Below are positions 60,048 to 64,000 of a DNA stretch of 64,000 nt, piece by piece (position 1 is the first letter of the stretch; every line of letters starts with the position of its first letter). Made by a program: the position numbers and the translations under genes. The notes below the pieces were generated by a model that saw only the letters and a program-made list of their open reading frames with translations, did no database searches and was not told where the DNA came from. Origin of the DNA: Candidatus Woesearchaeota archaeon (lineage in GTDB: Archaea; Nanobdellota; Nanobdellia; Woesearchaeales; JABMPP01); contig JAGVYD010000010.1 in NCBI GenBank assembly GCA_018303405.1, positions 1 through 64,000 on the forward strand, given 5' to 3'.

Positions 60048-61277
60048 TCAGACGACTTTCGGCGCCGGTATCGGGATGATGAATTTCCCGCCGTTTTTCC
60101 TGAATTCTTCCATGTTTTTTATTATTTCCGGAGCAAAATTCCATGCCAATAGCAGGGCATAGCCTGGCCTGTCCCTTATTATGCTTGCATCATCCTTTAC
60201 TTCAATGTGCGTTCCAGGCGTGTACAATCCAATCTTCGTCTCAGCCTTTTCTGTAACATAATCAAGGTAGTCAGTCCCAATCTTGCAGTAGTTCAGCAGT
60301 GTGTTGCCTTTTGCAGGCGCGCTCAGGCCAACAATCCTTTTGCCTTGTTTCTTTATGCTTCTCAAAAGGTCAATCAGGTCCTCCTTCTGCTTTTGCACAT
60401 CCCTGCTGAATTTTTCCAGGCGCTTAAGGTCATACACTTTTTTGTCATCTTCAAGATTGACGAGCTCATCCACAGCCTTCTGGATCTTGTGCTTTCCTTT
60501 TTTGCATACAAAGACCCTTATGCTCCCGCCGTGTATTCCTGTGCGCTCAACATCAAAAAGCTCCATTTTGAATTTCCTGAAGAACTTCACCAGAGGCTTG
60601 ATTGAGATATAGCTGAGGTGCTCATGGTAAATTGTGTCATACTCGAGGTTATCCAGCAAATCCACAAGGTAAGGCAGCTCAAAGACAAAAATGCCATCGT
60701 CTTCCAGGATTTTGCTTACAGCATCCATCATGTCATCAAGGTCGTCAATGTGAGCAAAGACATTTGTGCCTGTTATGACGCTGGCCCTGCCCTTTTCCTT
60801 CAGCACTTTTGTCGCAATATTGCCGTTAAAATATTCAGGCCAGGTTTCTATGCCTCTCTTGTTTGCCATTTCAACAATATTGTCAGCCGGGTCGATTCCC
60901 AAGACCCTCAGGCCGTTGCTCTTGAATCCCTCAAGCAAAACCCCTATGTTGCTGCCAACATCAATTGCCAGCTTGTCCCTGCCAATGCCATATTTTTTGC
61001 AGATGCTTGTTGCCATGCCGTGGAAATGCTCTCTGCCTGTCTTTGTCACAGATGAAAGGTATGGGTAATTCTTCCGGTAAAGCTCGTCAGGCGGAACAAC
61101 ATGGTCCAGCTGGAAAAGCCCGCATTCCCTGCAAACGCAGACCCTCAAGGGGTATTGCTTTTCAGGCTCATTGAGCTGTTCCCTTGTTATGAATCCATCT
61201 GCCAAAGCAGTGAACCCCAAATCAAGAAACATGTGCAGCTTATTGCTCCTGCACATTCTGCAGTTTTTCTTTTGCAT
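60048..61277 (-). CDS. Sugar C-methyltransferase (TylCIII/NovU type)
   Basis: 409 residues. N-terminal zinc site CRMC ... CVCREC (about residues 6-55), then the SAM domain with AIDVGSNIGVLLEGF and VITGTNVFAHIDD, the YHEHLSYIS block and a C-terminal Rossmann-like domain (GLSAPAKGNTLLNYC). This three-part order is that of C-methyltransferases acting on nucleotide 4-keto-6-deoxy sugars. It is the first gene of a three-gene minus-strand operon, so the methyl goes on a sugar made nearby (CDP- or GDP-linked). Confidence 0.9.
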   Translation of the reverse strand: MQKKNCRMCRSNKLHMFLDLGFTALADGFITREQLNEPEKQYPLRVCVCRECGLFQLDHVVPPDELYRKNYPYLSSVTKTGREHFHGMATSICKKYGIGRDKLAIDVGSNIGVLLEGFKSNGLRVLGIDPADNIVEMANKRGIETWPEYFNGNIATKVLKEKGRASVITGTNVFAHIDDLDDMMDAVSKILEDDGIFVFELPYLVDLLDNLEYDTIYHEHLSYISIKPLVKFFRKFKMELFDVERTGIHGGSIRVFVCKKGKHKIQKAVDELVNLEDDKKVYDLKRLEKFSRDVQKQKEDLIDLLRSIKKQGKRIVGLSAPAKGNTLLNYCKIGTDYLDYVTEKAETKIGLYTPGTHIEVKDDASIIRDRPGYALLLAWNFAPEIIKNMEEFRKNGGKFIIPIPAPKVV

Positions 61278-61408
61278 AATGTATCACGCAGAAGTTGACA
61301 ACATGACCTTATAAAGCTTTTTAATATGCATTGACCCTTTTGTCCGTCATAATTCTTCCTCTCCTAATTTGGAAAGCTATTTAAATCAGAGTCCATCCTG
61401 CAGGCACG

Positions 61409-62467
61409 ATGAATAACCGCCAAAAAGTCGCGCTGATTACCGGCGTAACCGGCCAGGATGGCTCGTATCTTGCAGAATTTCTTCTGAAGAAAGGGTATTT
61501 GGTGCATGGCATCTGCAGGCGCTCAAGCAGCTTCAACAGGCAAAGGCTGACCTCTTTTTATGACTTCAATGAGCGCGACCAAAACATGATACTCCATTAC
61601 GGGGATATGACTGACTCATCTTCCATACTCAAAATCCTCAGCGAGACAAAGCCGGATGAAATTTACCATCTTGCAGCGCAAAGCCATGTCAAGATCTCCT
61701 TTGAGGTTCCTGAATACACTGCCAATGCCGACGCACTTGGCACTTTGAGGACATTGGAGGCCATAAGGATACTTGGCATGACCGGGAAAACAAGGTTTTA
61801 CAATGCCTCGACAAGCGAGCTTTACGGCAAGGCTGTTGAAACCCCACAGAGCGAAAAGACACCTTTCTATCCAAGGAGCCCATATGGCATAGCCAAGCTT
61901 TATTCGCACTGGATTACAATCAATTTCAGGGAAGCATACGACATGTACGCCTGCAACGGCATTCTTTTCAACCATGAGTCAGAAAGAAGGGGGGAAAATT
62001 TCGTTTCCAAGAAAATCACCCAGCAGGTGGCCAAGATAAAGCTGGGGCTTGACACTACCCTTGAATTGGGCAATCTGGACGCAAGAAGGGACTGGGGTTA
62101 TGCAAAGGAGTATGTTGAGGCCATCTGGATGATGCTGCAGCAAAAGGAGCCTGAGGATTTTGTGATTGCAACAGGCGAAAACCACACTGTAAGAGAATTT
62201 GTCGAAGAGGCATTCTCCTATGCCGGGATCAAGATCAAATGGGAAGGGAAAGGCGTCAATGAAAAGGGAATCAATGCTGCAACTGGAAAAACCATTGTAA
62301 AAGTCAATCCTCGCTATTTCAGGCCGGCAGAAGTCGACGCTTTATTGGGCGACTCTTCAAAAGCCAGGAAAAAGCTTGGCTGGCAGCCTAAGACCACCTT
62401 CAAGGACCTCGTTAAAATCATGGTGGATTTTGACATCAAGAAATTCAGGCAGGGAATGAAGGAATGA
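61409..62467 (+). CDS. gmd: GDP-mannose 4,6-dehydratase
   Basis: 352 residues. [16 protein letters not shown] is the Gmd signature, [10 protein letters not shown] and [17 protein letters not shown] follow, and the catalytic YGIAK pair follows the STSELYG block. The enzyme makes GDP-4-keto-6-deoxymannose, the precursor of GDP-perosamine, -rhamnose or -fucose. TTTAAATC centred about 27 bases upstream gives a leaderless start. With the aminotransferase at 58502 the pathway to perosamine is complete on paper. Confidence 0.95.
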   Translation: MNNRQKVALITGVTGQDGSYLAEFLLKKGYLVHGICRRSSSFNRQRLTSFYDFNERDQNMILHYGDMTDSSSILKILSETKPDEIYHLAAQSHVKISFEVPEYTANADALGTLRTLEAIRILGMTGKTRFYNASTSELYGKAVETPQSEKTPFYPRSPYGIAKLYSHWITINFREAYDMYACNGILFNHESERRGENFVSKKITQQVAKIKLGLDTTLELGNLDARRDWGYAKEYVEAIWMMLQQKEPEDFVIATGENHTVREFVEEAFSYAGIKIKWEGKGVNEKGINAATGKTIVKVNPRYFRPAEVDALLGDSSKARKKLGWQPKTTFKDLVKIMVDFDIKKFRQGMKE

Positions 62468-62526
62468 TTTTTTGCGATTTCAGCATACTTTCTTAAATGT
62501 TGAGACAACATTATTCCCTCATTTTT

Positions 62527-63276
62527 TCATGGCTTCTTTGCTATCACAAATATGCTGACGCCAAATGGCAGGCTAAACAGCCTCATCGCAACGCTTTCGA
62601 GCCAGAGAACCGAGAAAAGGACTGCGCTCACAGCAGGATTGGACTTGTCAATGTTTGTCTTGACCGGCCTGTTCTTATTCAAAACATTGTCCAGTTTCCT
62701 GTAGGCAAACACCAATGGATACAGTATCATGTTGAAATAGCTCGCCTTGACAACGCTGAACCCTGCCTTTCTGAGCCTTGATGACATTTTTCCGACAGTA
62801 TACCTCTCCCTTGCATGCGCTGCAATGTCATGCCTGCTCCAAAGCTTCATGTCTGCTGAATCAGTGAGTATGAGGTGGCCGCCTGGCTTCATTATCCTGT
62901 AAATTTCTTTCATTGCATTGACATCATTCTTGATTTCTTTGTGGTAAAGCACATCAAAAATGCTCACCAGGTCAAAGCTGTTTGACTTGAATGGCAATTT
63001 CATCAGGTCGCCCTGCACCAGTCTCTTGAGGTTTCTTTTCTGGCAGAAATGAAGGGCCTCAGCAACAATGTCTATGCCTGATGTTGCTCCATATTTTTCA
63101 AATTCCTTTATCATTATCCCTGTTCCGCAGCCAAGGTCCAGGATGGAATATTTTTTCCCTATCAATTTTCCGCCAAGCAATTTGTCGACCTGTGAAAACA
63201 CTATCTTCCTTTTGCCTCTGAACCACCAGTGGTCTTTCTCTGTTTCGTACATCACTTCATATTCCCTTAGTTCCAT
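62527..63276 (-). CDS. SAM-dependent methyltransferase
   Basis: 249 residues. SILDLGCGTGIMIKEFEKYG (motif I), LVQGDLMKLPFKSNSFDLVSIFDVLYH and GGHLILTDSADMKLW: a standard Methyltransf_11 domain. The C-terminal 60 residues contain two hydrophobic stretches that may touch the membrane. The opening EVMYETEKDHWWFRGKR is typical of methyltransferases in archaeal and bacterial glycan clusters. It is 16 bases after the membrane-protein gene that runs in from the right edge. Confidence 0.86.
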   Translation of the reverse strand: MELREYEVMYETEKDHWWFRGKRKIVFSQVDKLLGGKLIGKKYSILDLGCGTGIMIKEFEKYGATSGIDIVAEALHFCQKRNLKRLVQGDLMKLPFKSNSFDLVSIFDVLYHKEIKNDVNAMKEIYRIMKPGGHLILTDSADMKLWSRHDIAAHARERYTVGKMSSRLRKAGFSVVKASYFNMILYPLVFAYRKLDNVLNKNRPVKTNIDKSNPAVSAVLFSVLWLESVAMRLFSLPFGVSIFVIAKKP

Positions 63277-63292
63277 TTTGCCTCACAGCCCC

Positions 63293-64000
63293 CTAGCGCC
63301 TCTTGATATGGTACAAATCAATGTCATAAAATCTTATTCTTTCGCCGAGCTCAAACCTCTCTTCCACTTTTTTCCTGATTGTGCCTTCAGGGTCTCCGTA
63401 TTGCCAGAATGACAGCGCCAGCCATCCTGAATCAGCAGCCTGCAAAATCTCCCCGGCCTGGCCAGCGTCCTTAACGCCAAAAATATGCGGGTTATCACCA
63501 TTGTAATATTCCAGAGTCACAGCCCCTGAATAGAGGCTTACCAGAATCGGCTCTTTGTCCGCAGCATTCTCTTGCAGGTATTGCGAAACTTCCCTCCATT
63601 GCTGCCTGTTCGGCCCGTTGTAGTAATCGATAACAACGGGAAGGCTGAGCACAATGAGCAACAGCAGCATCCAGCTCATGCCATATTTTCCAGGCAAATT
63701 CATTTTGCTATTGCTGATGCCTTTTGCCACAAGAATTAGGAAAACGGGCAAGCAGTAGATGAGGTAATTGAAGGGCCCAAAAATTGGGATTGGAGTCAGG
63801 TAAGACAAAAGCAGGGAAAATAGCACTGGAAAAGCAAAGCACAATGCGCTGAACACAATTGCCTCATTCTGCCTCGCCCAATCACCCAGCAATTTTGCAT
63901 TCATATTTTTCCTGGATGATTTTGAATCCCTGAACAGGCAAGCAATCCCTGATTCCCCGCTGATTATGGCAGAGCCAACAGCAAAATATGACACTGCCAG
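63293..64000 (-). CDS. Membrane glycosyltransferase-like protein, 3' part (runs off the window)
   Basis: Only the C-terminal part, at least 235 residues, is in the window; the reading frame stays open to base 64000, so the start is outside. Three or more membrane helices are followed by an exterior domain with WREVSQYLQENAADKEPILV and the WQYGDPEG stretch, which resembles the C-terminal domain of dolichyl-phosphate-sugar:protein (ArnT/PMT-like) GT-C enzymes. The full protein is needed for a firm call. Confidence 0.65.
   Translation of the reverse strand: MAVSYFAVGSAIISGESGIACLFRDSKSSRKNMNAKLLGDWARQNEAIVFSALCFAFPVLFSLLLSYLTPIPIFGPFNYLIYCLPVFLILVAKGISNSKMNLPGKYGMSWMLLLLIVLSLPVVIDYYNGPNRQQWREVSQYLQENAADKEPILVSLYSGAVTLEYYNGDNPHIFGVKDAGQAGEILQAADSGWLALSFWQYGDPEGTIRKKVEERFELGERIRFYDIDLYHIKRR

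Overview
The window looks like a piece of an archaeal chromosome, most likely a small-genome DPANN-type archaeon of the Woesearchaeota/Pacearchaeota kind (inference). Many genes have a TATA-like box centred about 26 bases before the start codon and no leader, as in archaeal leaderless mRNAs. Marker genes are archaeal in type: a Hef helicase/nuclease, a PRC-barrel protein, an archaeal Lrp/AsnC regulator, HtpX, a TraB protein and archaeal winged-helix proteins. A lone 5S rRNA gene (14062-14176, minus) has its own promoter and is not next to other rRNA genes. I found no tRNA gene, CRISPR array, insertion sequence or phage gene.

Layout. 1-13949: an AT-rich start, surface proteins (including a 1498-residue cysteine-rich membrane-anchored protein in one operon with an Lrp regulator), PRC-barrel, TraB, an M50 protease, Hef, a small toxin-antitoxin-like pair and HtpX. 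14274-33587: surface-glycan genes (UDP-glucose to UDP-xylose, a flippase, CDP-glucose and CDP-4-keto-6-deoxyglucose synthesis, glycosyltransferases, methyltransferases). Inside this block, 20310-25951 holds a set whose three activities match the start of the Campylobacter O-methyl phosphoramidate pathway: a glutamine kinase-like enzyme fused to an HxGH cytidylyltransferase, a gamma-glutamyl-CDP-amidate hydrolase-like amidotransferase, and a LicC/Cj1416-like cytidylyltransferase. 33925-45380: a copper/heavy-metal island with a PadR regulator carrying a zinc ribbon, a CPC-type copper ATPase, HMA chaperones, an HMA-SafE-cupredoxin fusion, and a seven-gene thiol/copper operon headed by a structured 5' leader. 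45460-64000: an STT3-like membrane glycosyltransferase and second flippase, a pseudaminic-acid-type nonulosonate cluster (PseB, PseC, PseF and PseI homologues plus a formyltransferase and an associated methylase), and a GDP-mannose dehydratase/aminotransferase/C-methyltransferase group.

Together the genes point to a cell with a rich, decorated surface polymer or glycoprotein coat (xylose, CDP-6-deoxysugars, perosamine-like aminosugar, nonulosonate, possibly phosphoramidate) and a dedicated copper defence system.

Two non-coding signals stand out. First, two intergenic elements (7330-7512 and 33627-33852) fold alike, and their stems differ by compensatory base changes, which suggests an unrecognised structured RNA or palindromic element family. 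Second, a two-hairpin leader lies in front of the minus-strand copper operon (about 42212-42306). All functional calls come from reading motifs by eye; no database search was run.
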